DNA of 64,000 nt from Latrodectus hesperus (taxonomy: Eukaryota; Arthropoda; Arachnida; Araneae; Theridiidae), in assembly GCA_037975125.1 (NCBI GenBank), contig CM075853.1:36592113-36656112 (forward strand), read 5' to 3'. A model generated the notes under the pieces. That model did not search any database and was not told where the DNA came from. It was given only the letters and a program-made list of their open reading frames with translations. Below, one piece after another: positions 1 through 12,316 of this stretch. Every line of letters begins with the position of its first letter. Within the stretch, counting starts at the first letter, position 1. Position numbers and translations under genes: made by a program.

Positions 1-477
1 AATTCAGTATGCAATTCTCAAGAGAAATTATTTTCTATAATTCAACATTCTGTTAATGATGGTAGTTATCGAATTACAATGAAAATTCACTTGAAAAAGT
101 AGTTATGCAAAATAAATAAAACCATTTGATTTTGCAAAAATATTTGATGCATATAATTTTATACAAAGTATTTACACGTAAAATGAATTACTTAGAGAAA
201 TAATGTCAATTTTAAAAATACCAACATATTTTATGATTAAAGAAGATTGTCATTGTTTTGTCTTATTCTCTGGTTCATCTCCTTCTGCTTTATTTATCAT
301 TTTGTCTTATTCACTCATTTTTACAATTTTTAGATAAAGCATGTCTGCTGATCCGAATATCATAAAAGTACGGTTCCAAGAAAGACCGGAATATCGTTAA
401 AATATTAAATCTGAGTCAAAACGTTTTTACTATACACTGCACAACATTAAAAATGCTATGTCAAGAAGGAGTAGTCA
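1..477. other. AT-rich intergenic sequence
   Basis: I see no coding frame, repeat family or structure here beyond AT-rich sequence. It ends where similarity to the other Tc1-like copies of this window begins. Confidence 0.6.
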
Positions 478-1030
478 GAAAAGTATGCAAATTTCAGGGT
501 AGACGCACCTTATCGAGTTATGTAAATGATACGAAATGCGCAGCTCTCCAGCGCATGTCTGACAAGATATAAGATGATAATTGCAGAGTGGGTGATCTTT
601 GTGCGCCATTATTGCTGCTTGGGAAATAATAGTTAAAAGTTTTTTTATAGCAAAATATGCCTGTAATTTCAAAGAATGCCAGGCCATCGTGGACGGAATC
701 AATTACAGCAGACAGACGTGTGTACGAGGGGCATGGTGATCGGACTGAGAAGGATAGGTTGATCCTTACAGAAGATGGCTGCTGAGAGACACCTGGACTC
801 GTCCGCAGTGGCGAAGGTTGTTGGAACAAGGAACTGTGGAACATTTGCGGGGTGCCGGTGCAGCGAGGGTGACGTCAGCACATGTGGATCCACGTGTCCG
901 ACGGGAGGACAGTGGCGGCTTCGCAAGGTGCATCTACCAAAATTCTGCAGCATGTGCAAGACACCCTAGATCCTCTTATATCTAACAGAATCATTTGCGT
1001 CGATTGAATGCTCCGTCTTTAAGGCATTAC
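478..1030 (+). mobile_element. Tc1-like DNA transposon, 5' half (copy 1)
   Basis: This stretch aligns along its length with the minus-strand copy at 20330-19800 and the plus-strand copy from 62788. Shared segments include the leader (ATTTCAGGGTAGACGCA), the start of the coding region (CTGAGAAGG...AGGTTG) and the block ending in CAAGACACCCT. Tc1 transposases cut and paste their own element at TA sites; the first part encodes paired-type helix-turn-helix DNA-binding domains. Here the frames are broken, and similarity stops about 1030, before the first catalytic aspartate, so no DDE triad exists in this copy. It is a dead 5' fragment. The short frames open on either strand here are by-products of its higher GC content. 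Family assignment rests on comparison with the better preserved copies in this window. Confidence 0.75.
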
Positions 1031-1938
1031 AACAGTCTTAAACTACCGTGTTATCGCCGGTAAGGAGTAAAAAATAATCTTTCTTTGATTGAAAAGGTAC
1101 TTTAATACATGGAAAAAGTTTAATTGCTAAAAAAAAGTATTTTGGTATTGTAAGTTACTTAACGCAAGTTCATCACAGCTATAGCGGTATTGAAAATGAA
1201 AGGGTTTAGATTTGATGCCGTCCGCTGTTGGACAACAGGAGATAAATGTTTCCTCCTTTATACGTGCATTTAAAGTAGATGCTTGGAATTCACGGAGATT
1301 CATCTCTATCGGTATAGGAGTGACAGCCACAGTGAAAATTCTTCTAAGAAGGTTATACATATTGTGATACGTGGTGCAACATTGTAAAAGCTTTTTTTAT
1401 TTGCATTTTCAAAACTATTCCACAAAATTTCGTAAAATTCATATATTAAAAATTACCAATTTCGATGATTTCGAAATATTTTTGACGCTTATAAATTTGT
1501 TTTCGTGAAAAATTTCCTTTGTAAAATTTGTCTGGAGAGAACGCTTTTAAATTTACCCCAATTTCTAAAATAAAAAAATAAGTAAAAAATTTTTGTTTAA
1601 CTTAAATCACTGTTTATTAAATAATCAAGAAATTTAACAATTGTTTTGTATTTTTATTTATTGAATTATGTGTTAAATCATAAATGATTTAATAATTATT
1701 TTATGTCAATTATAAATTAATACACATAAATTTTTAAATAAATAAAAAGATATTTTTCCTGCCGGTAGGGAATAAAATTCATCTTGAATTCTTCGAATAT
1801 TTTATGCCAATTTTCGTCTAAGTTTTCTGCGATCCGAAGCGATTCGAAAAATTACCCTTTCCGAGAAGGAAGAAAAAAAAAAGAAAGGAAAAAGAACATT
1901 ATTTAAAAACCAACCCCTAATAAAGAAGCGCAGACGTT
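1031..1938. other. AT-rich intergenic sequence
   Basis: Nothing recognised. A purine-rich run sits near 1865-1895. A short open frame on the minus strand at 1127-1360 has no recognisable motif and I treat it as chance. Confidence 0.55.
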
Positions 1939-2360
1939 TTAAAAATGCGTAGCTCTGCACGCAGACGAGAGCTTCGCAAGAGGGTAAGAAAATTGAAAGA
2001 GTGGAGTTGTAGGGGTGAGAAAATATTCCCGACTAGTCGATAGCCCTGAGGTCAATGACCCGACCACCCAGCAGACGATATCCAAGTTGCTCTCCGCTTC
2101 TTGCCAATTCTTGTCTCTTCTTTTCTTTAACTTCTCGTTTGGCTCAAGATTTTGCGTGTGATCGTCTGAGAATGCGAAAATTCTTTCTGTTGTGAAGGGG
2201 AAAGAAGTCATGAGAGAATAGAAGTGAAGAGAGGAGTAAAGGGGAAAATGCTTTGTTCGGAGTGTGTTGAGAGCGCGAGGGAAAATTTCCCCACTCACAC
2301 ACAAATATCGCAGACTTCACCCATCGATTTTTGATCTCCGATGCTTTTTACGCCCTCACT
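1939..2360 (+). other. GC-richer island, possible first exon or promoter region
   Basis: This block is clearly richer in G, C and CpG than its flanks. An ATG at 1945 opens a 13-codon basic reading frame (MRSSARRRELRKR) running straight into a consensus-like 5' splice site, AGG|GTAAGAA, with GT at 1984-1985. A second donor-like sequence, AAG|GTGAAA, lies near 2361. A 121-codon open frame covers the opposite strand (2304-1939) but has no motif I recognise. Nothing here matches the repeat families of this window. It could be a 5' exon with its promoter, an unknown repeat, or just a composition fluctuation. No product can be named. Confidence 0.25.
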
Positions 2361-3640
<1,280 letters not shown>

Positions 3641-5223
3641 TGTCTTTACCGAACAATCATCTAAAAGCGTACGAAAAAAGATATCAAATACTAACAGTAA
3701 GCAAACAAAAAAGTATTCATTTAATCACAGAAAATTCGCAACTGTAATCGTGCGAGATTCAATATTTGTCATCCTTTTGTACTCTTCATATATATTTTCG
3801 TTTCAATTTCTTAAGTGCTCTGAAACAGTTTGGATTCGCTTTATCAGCAACGCTAAGAACATAGCAACGATCATTAGCGTCGCCTAGTGAAATAATGTGG
3901 AATCTCAGTTTTACCGTGACTGTGCGGGGCGGGGATTTGTTTGGACGAAATACTGTCTTCCCTGAATCCTAATGAATCGGTATCGAATGAGAATATTGTT
4001 CCTCACATAAAATGCAAAGATGAAATAATAGAATAACGTGGGTGAAATAGGATGTTATATGCGCTTTGTTTCTTTGAAGTATTTGCTCTAATTAGAATTT
4101 TGGACATATTAATTAAAGCATACTATTTTGACTATTATTGCTCAATTCAGTTTTTATTTTAGTATGATTAGCACAATGAATTAATAAATATTTTTTATCT
4201 ATATGATACGTACTTTTTATATTTCTATCTATATATGATGCATATTTTTTTTATCTTAAATGTTTCCATATATAGAATTTGATTTTGTGTATATAGTTTT
4301 TACATAAACAATTTAAATACAGGGTGACCAATATAAAAGAAGCACCATATGTATGCACTCAATAGAACAAGGGAATTCTTAATTTACCTATTCTATAATA
4401 CCCAAATTGTCTATTTCTGATGAATAAAATAGTTTTAAATGTTAAACTTATATATACAACTTCTAATAATAAAGAATATTTTTCAATATTGATACAAATT
4501 AAAATAGAGAAATTTTCTCTTTCAAAAATTTTCTTTAATAAAAATATTCTTAAAAGAATCTTTTTTAGGAAGAATATACTTAAAATAATTTTCTTTAAAA
4601 AGAATATTTTAAAAAGAATGGTAATAATATTTTGATGTATTCTTAAAAGAATACTATTAAAAATATAAATTAATATTTTGATCTATTCTTAAAGGATTTC
4701 ATCAAATATTTTTAAAAAAATTCCTCAAAATATTCTTTTCTACCATATTTTGGTAAAAATCGAAGTTATTAAATGTATTTTTTAAATAAATAATGAAAAA
4801 TTACGATTAGTTTGTTCAAATTTTTGTAGCAATCAAATAGAAATAATATATTGCATTATCAACTTTAACTGTCTTAACACTGATAAGTGAGAAAATTTAT
4901 TTCGTGTTCTTAAAGACTATTGCCATCTGTCGGGATGTAAAACGTCAGTAATATCAATTTTATCAAAGGATTGCTTCTTTAGATTAAAAACTTCGATAAC
5001 GTTAGGTGCTTAGGGTTGATAACCTGTGGGAAGATTTTTCTTAATCTTTATGGAAAAAATAAGAAATATAAAAATTCTGAACACGATATTTTTGCACAAT
5101 AAATTAAATAATAGCAAAAATAGGCACAGCTTAAATAAAACAATAGACTGCTCAACCGAAACGAATAAATGTTAAAAAAAATTCCATCAAAAGAGACCGC
5201 AATCGTTTTCAGCTGAGATTAAA
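3641..5223. other. AT-rich intergenic sequence with A/T low-complexity patch
   Basis: No gene recognised. A GC-richer patch lies at 3830-3990. At about 4520-4680 imperfect AAAGAATATTCTTAAAAGAAT-type units recur in both orientations and produce a Lys/Ile/Phe-rich frame, which I do not regard as coding. Confidence 0.5.
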
Positions 5224-5415
5224 ATGCAAGCAATAAATAAACCTATCGATAATATCGGGAAGAAAAACTCACATCCTCAGGTGAATGAATCGAGCAGAAT
5301 AATGAGAGCTTTTAAACACTTGAGACAGGAACTTCCTATTTTCAAAACTGTCAAGAACAATTCTTCCGAATTCTGCGGCACGCCGTCTAGACAAACGTTT
5401 AAAATCGTCTGGTAA
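5224..5415 (+). other. Short open frame, unassigned, probably non-coding
   Basis: A 63-codon frame beginning MQAINKPIDNIGKK and ending in KIVW. The last codons overlap a donor-like CTG|GTAAAT, and the final part (from about 5340) is GC-richer than its flanks. I recognise no domain, no signal peptide and no repeat family. It could be a small exon or chance; I lean to chance. Confidence 0.15.
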
Positions 5416-6436
5416 ATTCTTTCTCTCTCACTTAATTTAAAAGTAAACTTAAGAGTAAATGAAAGACAGCAAGAACAAAAAAGAAAAGAAAAAGAATATA
5501 AAAAAAAAGAAAACGGAAGAAAAAAATTTTTCCATTGGAATTATAAATTCTTTGTTCAATAAAGACAACAGTCGGAAAAATTCTGTTGTGTTCGATGTTT
5601 GGGATTAATTATGAATCTTTTCTGACTATGGCGGCTATTCTACATGTGCAATTAAACAAAACGTTGCTTATACCAAAATCGTTTTAAATGTGCCCGGGGT
5701 CTAGACTTCATTCTAGACGTTGGCTGATTAATTGAAATAGTTTGCCCGGGTTGTTATTAAATTATGTCTGGAGTGCCTAGTTAAGTTGTCTTGGGATTTT
5801 ATCAGGCATTATAATGCCTTTTAAAACATAGCTAGAGGCTATATTCAATATGGAAATCATGCATTAATGATAGTTTAATGATTTTTCTCGCGCGCGCGTA
5901 AATACCATTGTGTGATTCGTTGCTATAGGTTCACATATTTTCAATAAATTTAGCTTAGCTTTGTGAAGGAATTATCGAGACTTTTATGAAAATACTGCCC
6001 TAAATTTACTCGCCTTTTTTTGAATTCAAAATATTTATTTTTAATTGAATATAGCAAATTTTAATTCTATGAACTGAAACTGATATATAATCTTAGAATA
6101 TAAATTCTTACTTTAATATTCTAAAAATTATAGTAGTATTGTGGGAAAGGTGAAGCCCCATACAGTTTCATGTACAACCATGATTTCAAGAGGGGTTTTT
6201 TTTTTTGTGAAGGAAATATTTGTATGGGAAAAACACATACAATAAATAAATGTATCCCATGCTAAATATTTTGTGTAATATTTTAAGCACAAATTTAATG
6301 TTTTATTTTCTTTAATATATTAATATTAACAATGATATATAATTACATTTTTTCTCTCCATTTATATTTTTAAAATTTGCGATTGTTCTGTCGATTGAAA
6401 ACGGTAAGCGAAAAGTTGAGTGCTGTTTCTTCAAGT
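5416..6436. other. AT-rich intergenic sequence
   Basis: No gene recognised. Small structures only: a CG dinucleotide run at 5889-5898, GTCTAGA/TCTAGAC arms around 5699-5718, and the perfect 16-nt palindrome AGGCATTATAATGCCT at 5804-5819. Confidence 0.5.
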
Positions 6437-6601
6437 TTGGTTTATTTGTCGCACATTAGTCATTTTTTGCACGCAATGATTGATTAGATCGGCATCTATG
6501 GTTTTAAGTGGAACCCGAATATAAGCCAAATGCGGGATTCGAACTCACGATCTGTTGAATCGATACCAAGAATGTTAATTATTCGGTTACCAGCCCTGCG
6601 G
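6437..6601 (-). repeat. SINE-B, old copy (tRNA-derived)
   Basis: On the minus strand this has a tRNA-like head with a B-box-like GAGTTCGAATCCC (6535-6547), then a body ending in a GACAAATAAACC-type tail. It is the same family as the copies at 33985 and 59444 but much more diverged. The normal single copy of the ACCGTAGG..GTGTGC segment is only loosely preserved. It lies alone in AT-rich DNA. Confidence 0.65.
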
Positions 6602-7366
6602 TGATTCTTCAGATAAAATTAAGAATATCACACTATATTTCAATTATTGCATTACAATAAATAAATAAATATTCCTTGATTTAGAGCAGCTTTTGTAAAA
6701 GATGTTTTAAAATTATGCTTTTATTTAGATATATATTTTCTCTTACATTTTCTTCATTTCTTTGATTAAAACAGATTGCAAACTTACATTTAATAAGCAT
6801 TATAACACGATTTGAGTAGAACTCAAAATTTTGGTCCTTTTAATATATGTGGTTATATGTTCTTTAAGTTATTTTAGTTTTTTCCTCTAAAATTTTCTGT
6901 AACAGACCTGTCGAAGAAAGAAATTATATATACGGGAAGAATTATGTGGTAATTAAAAATACATCAATTAAATAAAATTGCATAAAAATGTTAAAAGTGC
7001 TTTGCTTTCATAATTAGAATAATAATTCTGTTCCTTTAATTAAAACCCAATTAATATATTGTGAGATTAAGATATGCGAGTTCGAATATAAACTCAATAA
7101 CAAATTTTCTTTGAATCAATAAAATTATAATTATAGAATTTAAGTTAAAATTTTAATTATTAAGAGTAAATTGCTTGCGAATTTTAGTTTTCAATATAAT
7201 GGGCATTCTTATTTATCATCATAAATGTCAGCTTGAAATCATAAATGTAGACGTTATTTAAATAAATTTAAGTGTTACGTGAATGTTTATGGGACAAATT
7301 TTATCAACCCAATTTGAATTCAAATTAAGTTGCAGTATAAACGCGCAATATTTTATCCTACATATT
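6602..7366. other. AT-rich intergenic sequence
   Basis: Nothing recognised between the SINE and the terminal repeat of the next transposon. Confidence 0.55.
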
Positions 7367-8453
7367 CACTATCTAACAATAAATATTTGGACATCTGTGA
7401 AGAAAGAGAAATACTCAATTAATAATTTATATTCAACAGTTGGTCGAACCTTCACGAGAGGCAATTACAGACTTAACCTTCTGCGGCATGCTTTCCAAAG
7501 TATTTGGATTAGGGGCATTAGTATTTTCTTCCATTTCGCTTGGAGAAGACATGTAAGTTTTTTCACCGATTTGGATGGTTGCATCGCCCCTTTATTTGGA
7601 CATCCTACTAATCTCAGAGGTGTTCCAAAGATTTAAGTCTGAACTATGGACAGATCAGTTCACCACAGTGTTAGCATGCCTATCTATGGTGGACGTCGCA
7701 AAATGACGGGTGGAGAACATGTTCCAACCCGCAAAACAGGAAGCAATTTGTCTAGAATAATGAAGTCGGAATTGGCATTGAGCCTACCACATGAATTGGG
7801 ATCAAGTTTCTCTGTCCCTACCATGAGAAGAATCCCTTGACCACACATAATCCCTAATCCACGCCAAACTTTACTGCAATTACAATACATTTACAGGCAT
7901 ACGCCAAACTCAGTTAGTCGACTGGTAGAACTTGAATCTGGATTCATTACTCCAGAGAACATGTTTCTACTCATCTACGGTCCAACTTCGAAGAACCAAG
8001 CATCACCATAACGACGATTTGATTTTGTAATCAAAGGCTTATGGGCGGTATAACGACATGAAAACCAAACAAATGCACTTCCTTGCGGATAGTATTTATC
8101 GAAACAGTAGTTTCGGGTGCTTGTTGGAACTTGTAGGTTAGGTTGGACATCAGTTTGGTGTTGTTTTTCCGAGTTTATTTGGACAGCTATCGTTGATCTA
8201 TATTTCTTAGTTTCGTAGTTCTGTTGGGTCAAAGCCCATTCCGAAACAATCACCACTCACTTTATCTTAAGGATCGGCCGTTTCTATGATCCTTTCTCTG
8301 AAACAGGCAGCTCTGAATTTTATGACATCTTGCATGGGACTAATACCAGTGCTGTTTCCTATACGATATTTAAGAACAAAAGGCATGACATAGATCAGCG
8401 CCTCAAATATCTGCATTTTGCGTGGGTGTCCAAATATGTTTTGGTAGATAGTG
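7367..8453 (-). mobile_element. Tc1-like DNA transposon with both terminal inverted repeats, decayed
   Basis: Terminal inverted repeats are visible: 7367-7396 (begins CACTATCTAACAATAAATAT) and the reverse complement of 8424-8453 (begins CACTATCTACCAAAACATAT) agree at 25 of 30 positions; a TA follows the right end. The minus strand carries transposase debris: near residues 70-85 of the frame starting at 8256 is AHKPLITKSNRR, the typical Tc1 stretch before the catalytic core, followed in other frames by VWRGLGIM (the VWR..VMVWG region) and PWFRLKSLEHL (the segment leading to the last acidic residue). Frameshifts and stops break the coding region and I could not locate an intact DDE triad. At 1,087 bp it is somewhat short for Tc1. 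Family is inferred from motif order. Confidence 0.6.
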
Positions 8454-8589
8454 TACATATATGTAAATATACAGGATACCAATAAATAAGTGATGTGTTT
8501 TAAAAATATGTGCTTTTATGGTACAACTTTTCTATAATGATAAAATAATTTTTAAATAAAAGTAAAATCATTACTGCTCAGTGTTTAAC

Positions 8590-8920
8590 TAATAGTTTTG
8601 TTTCTTGCGCCCTTAACTTTAACCACAGACGAATCTTTTTAGAAAAGTTTCTGCTGCGGCATACACTGTAGAGAATTTTCCATATCTTTAGGAGTAAATT
8701 TTTGAATTTAATTGTGGACATTAGTTTTAGATTCGTCAATTTTTTTGACCATATATCTCCATATACAATTGTCGACTGGGTTGAGATCAGGAGTGGGTGC
8801 GGGCCATTCTTCTGTGGAAATAAAGGATGAACAGTTTTGTTTGCATCACTTTTGAACAATATTTGCGTTGTGGGCGAGTGCCGAATATTGTTGAAATGTG
8901 AATAAATCCGTTTTTAAAAA
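8590..8920 (-). pseudogene. DD37D (maT-like) mariner-superfamily transposase, C-terminal fragment
   Basis: Reading the minus strand from about 8910, the frame gives QQYSALAHNANIVQK, a TGA stop, then CKQNCSSFI..EEWPAPTPDLNPVDNCIWRYM, ending at a stop near 8705. This is the second and third part of the catalytic core of an IS630-Tc1-mariner transposase. The second catalytic Asp (QQD) is now Tyr; the last acidic residue is the Asp of NPVD, 37 residues downstream, which is the DD37D spacing. The TGA replaces what is normally a Trp codon. Only about 70 codons remain, with no visible terminal repeats. Confidence 0.75.
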
Positions 8921-10847
8921 TGTTTTTGGCTTCTTTAATCATATGATTATATTTAATAATATTTTAGCATGTTTTTTAATATCCTACATTCATTAAATGC
9001 ATCTTTTTACACAAATACTCAATTTCTAACAGCAATTTACATTCTGCATTTCATATTTTCTGTGATTCTTTATCAGGCTTACTTTATTTGAAATAGCGCG
9101 GCATCGAAAATTTATAATTATTATTGTAATTTATTTATAATTGAAATTAATTTATATTATTTACTATGATCGCGTCAAATTTTTTGCATATCGATACATG
9201 TAAGTATACAACATAGGTAATTCAAATATTTCAAAACTTTTAAAGAAAATAGACTTTCATGTACATTTATCTCATTCAACGATAACAAACAGTATAAGAG
9301 ATATAAAAATGAGGTCTGTTTTTGTAATTTTACTAAAAAAATTTTTTAATGTGTATTAAAATGACCCATTTTGTGAACTTAGTATTAATGAAAGTTTCAC
9401 AAAAGTTTGAGTTGAAAATCTTAAAACAAATTATGATATTCTTATGTATAATAGCTTTTGTGGTAGCAGAATTGATCTTTCACTTTTTAAAGGAAGCAAT
9501 TCTTTCAGAGAACAGCACGAGTCAATAGACATTTGATTGAAGACCATTTTTACCTAATCTGATATTGCTCTTCCGACAAGATATTAGAAGAAAAAAAAAT
9601 AACGCGAATACCTTCCAAGGGAACGCTGAACATTAACGAGTCCCATATTTAAGATGTTGATGCGATAAAGAACAGAAAAAAAGAACGAATAAAAGAAAAG
9701 ATAAAATTTTCGGAACAAGAAACCGCAGTAATTTGGCGGCACATTTGAGACGGACATAAACAGACACACAAATAACTCTTTAATACCTCTTTGGAATGTT
9801 ACGCTGTCATTGATGCGCGTTGATAAACAAAACAAAAAAAAATTGTTCATACTACGATATCACTTAAAAAAATCGCACAGCGGCGCTGCATTAGTAGTAA
9901 TTCCATCTCCACTTCAATCGATTACGATTCATGCGATTGTGCAATGAGTAAAATTCATTTTATTTTTTATCCTTTTAAAAATAATCGTCTGCGGAAGATG
10001 ATCCATCAAAATTTTTTTAATATTGTTAATCAGACGATGATATGGGAAATATAAATAGTCGGTATTTTTCTTGAAAGTCTGTCTCTAATTTTTGGAACGT
10101 TTAACATAATTGTGGATGCCATTGACATCATGTGTTGCATAATTACCTTGCGAAGATAGCATTAAATACTACTAAATGCTTTCTTTTTCATAATATTGAT
10201 TGAAGTATTCATGGAATTCTGTATTTAAATATGGGAACTTTTGAAATTATAATGTTATGTATTTTTATCTCTAAAGAAAGAAAAAAATGCTTTTTCAAAT
10301 TGATTTTTAATAACGCGTAAAACTTTTCTCTGTTCTTTATTCTAAAACAAAAATTAATTTGAACCTTATAAATCATAATGAATTAAAAGGAACTGAAGAA
10401 TAAATCTTAAGTATAAATTAAATGGAATTTCTATTAGTTTATGTGCATTATAAATTAATTTGGGTTACATGTATGCATTAGCGAAAAACATTGAATTAAA
10501 CAATCAACTGGAATAAATATAGAAAGCAATAAAACATTTTAGAAATCACGGGTAGAGAATTTTTTACTTTATGAAATATTTAAATCACTAGAATAATATA
10601 ATTATTTTTCTTTCATAAAACCTATCACGTTTAACTATGCTTCTAATTTTATTTCATTTTAAAATTTAGTACGCTATTTGTAAATATGAAATATTTAAAA
10701 TTATCTTCAATTTTCATTACTGATTTTATTCTTTTATACTGTTTCTTTTATTGCTTTGTATATATTAACTTGTATAAGAGCAAATTTCAGATTAGAAAAA
10801 TTAACTATAAAATGATTCGAAAATGTAAAATGATTAGGAAATTTTTG
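8921..10847. other. AT-rich intergenic sequence
   Basis: No gene recognised. A slightly GC-richer patch at about 9590-9940 carries an 88-codon frame on the minus strand, rich in Phe and Tyr, with no recognisable motif. Confidence 0.5.
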
Positions 10848-10855
10848 CTCTAGAT

Positions 10856-11451
10856 CATGGGTTCCCAAACTTTTTTTCTCGTGGACCACTTTCAAAGTTT
10901 TACTATTTTCGGTAGACCCCCTGCTGCTGCATCTACTGTATTCCCAAAACTCCTAAAAAATATCACCCTAAATTGGGAGTGTTAAGAAGAAAAAGTAGCA
11001 CATTTTCTTGTGTTCTATTTATTAAAATAATACTTGTGGGTACACCAAATTATAAACATTTATTATTACAAACAATCAACAAAAGGAACTCTGAAATGTA
11101 AATCAACAATAAAAAAAGTCATATTTTTAATAAGACGGCGCACGGGCGGCACTTTGCAAGTCTCGACATATGGTGTACACTTATATTATTATCTATTTGT
11201 TCTATTCAATTCTGTGATTGAACTGAATTTCGAATATTTTTGAGTACCTACCAATGAATGATGCTACCTGCCTACGTTGATAGGTAAATCCAAGTCAAAT
11301 TTTTTGTTCTTTATTATGAAAACCAGAAAATTTTTCGTGGACCCCTACTTACAACCTGTGAACCCCTGTTTTCTTTTCACATCTAGGTGGATCCCCGTGT
11401 GGTCTCCTATGGACCCGTGGGGGTCCACCCGGACCACTTTGAGAACCTATG
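10856..11451. mobile_element. hAT-type MITE with perfect 8-bp target duplication
   Basis: The insertion is bounded by CTCTAGAT at 10848-10855 and again at 11452-11459, a perfect 8-bp target-site duplication as made by hAT transposases. The left end CATGGGTTCCCAAAC and the reverse complement of the right end, CATAGGTTCTCAAAG, match at 12 of 15 positions and have the hAT CA..GGTTCTCAAA signature. At 596 bp, with no transposase motif in any frame, it is a non-autonomous element needing an enzyme supplied elsewhere. Subterminal GTGGACC/GGTCCAC motifs recur near both ends, which could serve as transposase binding sites (inference). The intact duplication suggests a fairly recent insertion. Confidence 0.85.
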
Positions 11452-11722
11452 CTCTAGATGTTAAAAAGATACAGAGCATTTCCTACTGAGTGGGTCTTAT
11501 TAGACCCTAATGGGTAGATCTTCGAAATAGAAATTTTAAAATTCAATCCTAACCACTGTTAAGCATTACTATACAAATACTGCTTTGTTTTTCCCCTACA
11601 TGCAAAATAATAAAATTAATAAATAAATAAATAAGTAGTGGGCAAAGAAATTATCAAGATAAATATTTTGACCCCACAGATTGGGAAGGCTAATGGGCTG
11701 TTTTAAAGCACTTTAATATCCA

Positions 11723-11999
11723 CAGCTTTTAATTTGTCTTTCGAAAGAATTTTTCATAGACAATGCACCACATTCACGCAGCCCAAATAAAGAAAGCCGG
11801 AAAACTTGTAAGCTTGTACTCGATAGATATGAGACAAAAAGCAGAAATGGACCATTCATTGCTGGTTGTTCAGCAGCGGTTAGGATCGAACGCAAGACCA
11901 TATACTCTGAACAGCATTGTCCTACAGCTAGACCATGCTGTCCTTGCGCAGTACTTTTGTCACAGTTTAGTAGACAGACAAACGTCATAAAAACAGCTG
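11723..11999 (-). repeat. SINE-E, tRNA-derived SINE with 19-bp target duplication
   Basis: A 19-bp direct repeat, TAAAGCACTTTAATATCCA at 11704-11722 and the same with one change at 12000-12018, brackets 277 bp. On the minus strand the insert has a tRNA-like head: an A-box-like TGGTCTAGCTGT about 45 nt before a B-box-like GCGTTCGATCC (about 11887-11897). A long target duplication points to target-primed reverse transcription by a LINE enzyme. The open frames on both strands across it have no protein similarity I recognise. This family is not seen elsewhere in the window. Confidence 0.65.
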
Positions 12000-12126
12000 T
12001 AAAGCATTTTAATATCCATTTTTAAATTAATTTTTGTGTTTCCTACTTGCATAATAGTCTCGCTTAAACCTCGGACTGTACTTTAAGGTTAACTGGTTTG
12101 GAATATTTGCTCATCATTAAGCGTCT

Positions 12127-12316
12127 CGTAATTATGAACCACGGTCAGGTGACGAGTTCACACCTGAGCTGGCACCCACCGCTCCTCATCCACTTCACAC
12201 CAGTGGAAGAATTGAGGATGTCACATATTAACGTGGACATGCCCCCAACCCACGTATCTCCAGAAACCCAGTAGCTGGAGATACGTGGGTTGGGGACACC
12301 AACAACCCAAGCAGTG
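12127..12316 (+). repeat. Repeat G, left part (interrupted by LINE)
   Basis: This matches 16453-16610 closely (CCACGGTCAGGTGACGAG, CACACCTGAGCTGGCACCC, CACATATTAACGTGGACA). The right part of the same copy resumes at 14288, so a 2-kb LINE sits inside it. Unlike the sister copy, it contains a perfect inverted duplication at 12243-12295 (20-bp arms, 13-nt loop). The class of repeat G is uncertain; similar interspersed units with tRNA-like ends are common in spider genomes, as I recall them. Confidence 0.75.
12243..12295. repeat. Perfect inverted duplication inside repeat G
   Basis: CCCCAACCCACGTATCTCCA (12243-12262) is followed after 13 nt by its exact reverse complement at 12276-12295. The sister copy at 16573-16600 has only one arm-equivalent, so the second arm is an acquired inverted copy. 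Confidence 0.95.

Noticed and set aside
4420..4635. 71-codon Lys/Ile/Phe-rich frame
   Set aside because: Produced by imperfect AAAGAATATT-type low-complexity units; no motif.
5804..5819. Perfect 16-nt palindrome as a regulatory site
   Set aside because: No context supports a function; short perfect palindromes are expected by chance in 64 kb.
11713..11990. 91- and 75-codon overlapping frames on both strands
   Set aside because: They lie inside SINE-E bracketed by a 19-bp target duplication; no protein motif.
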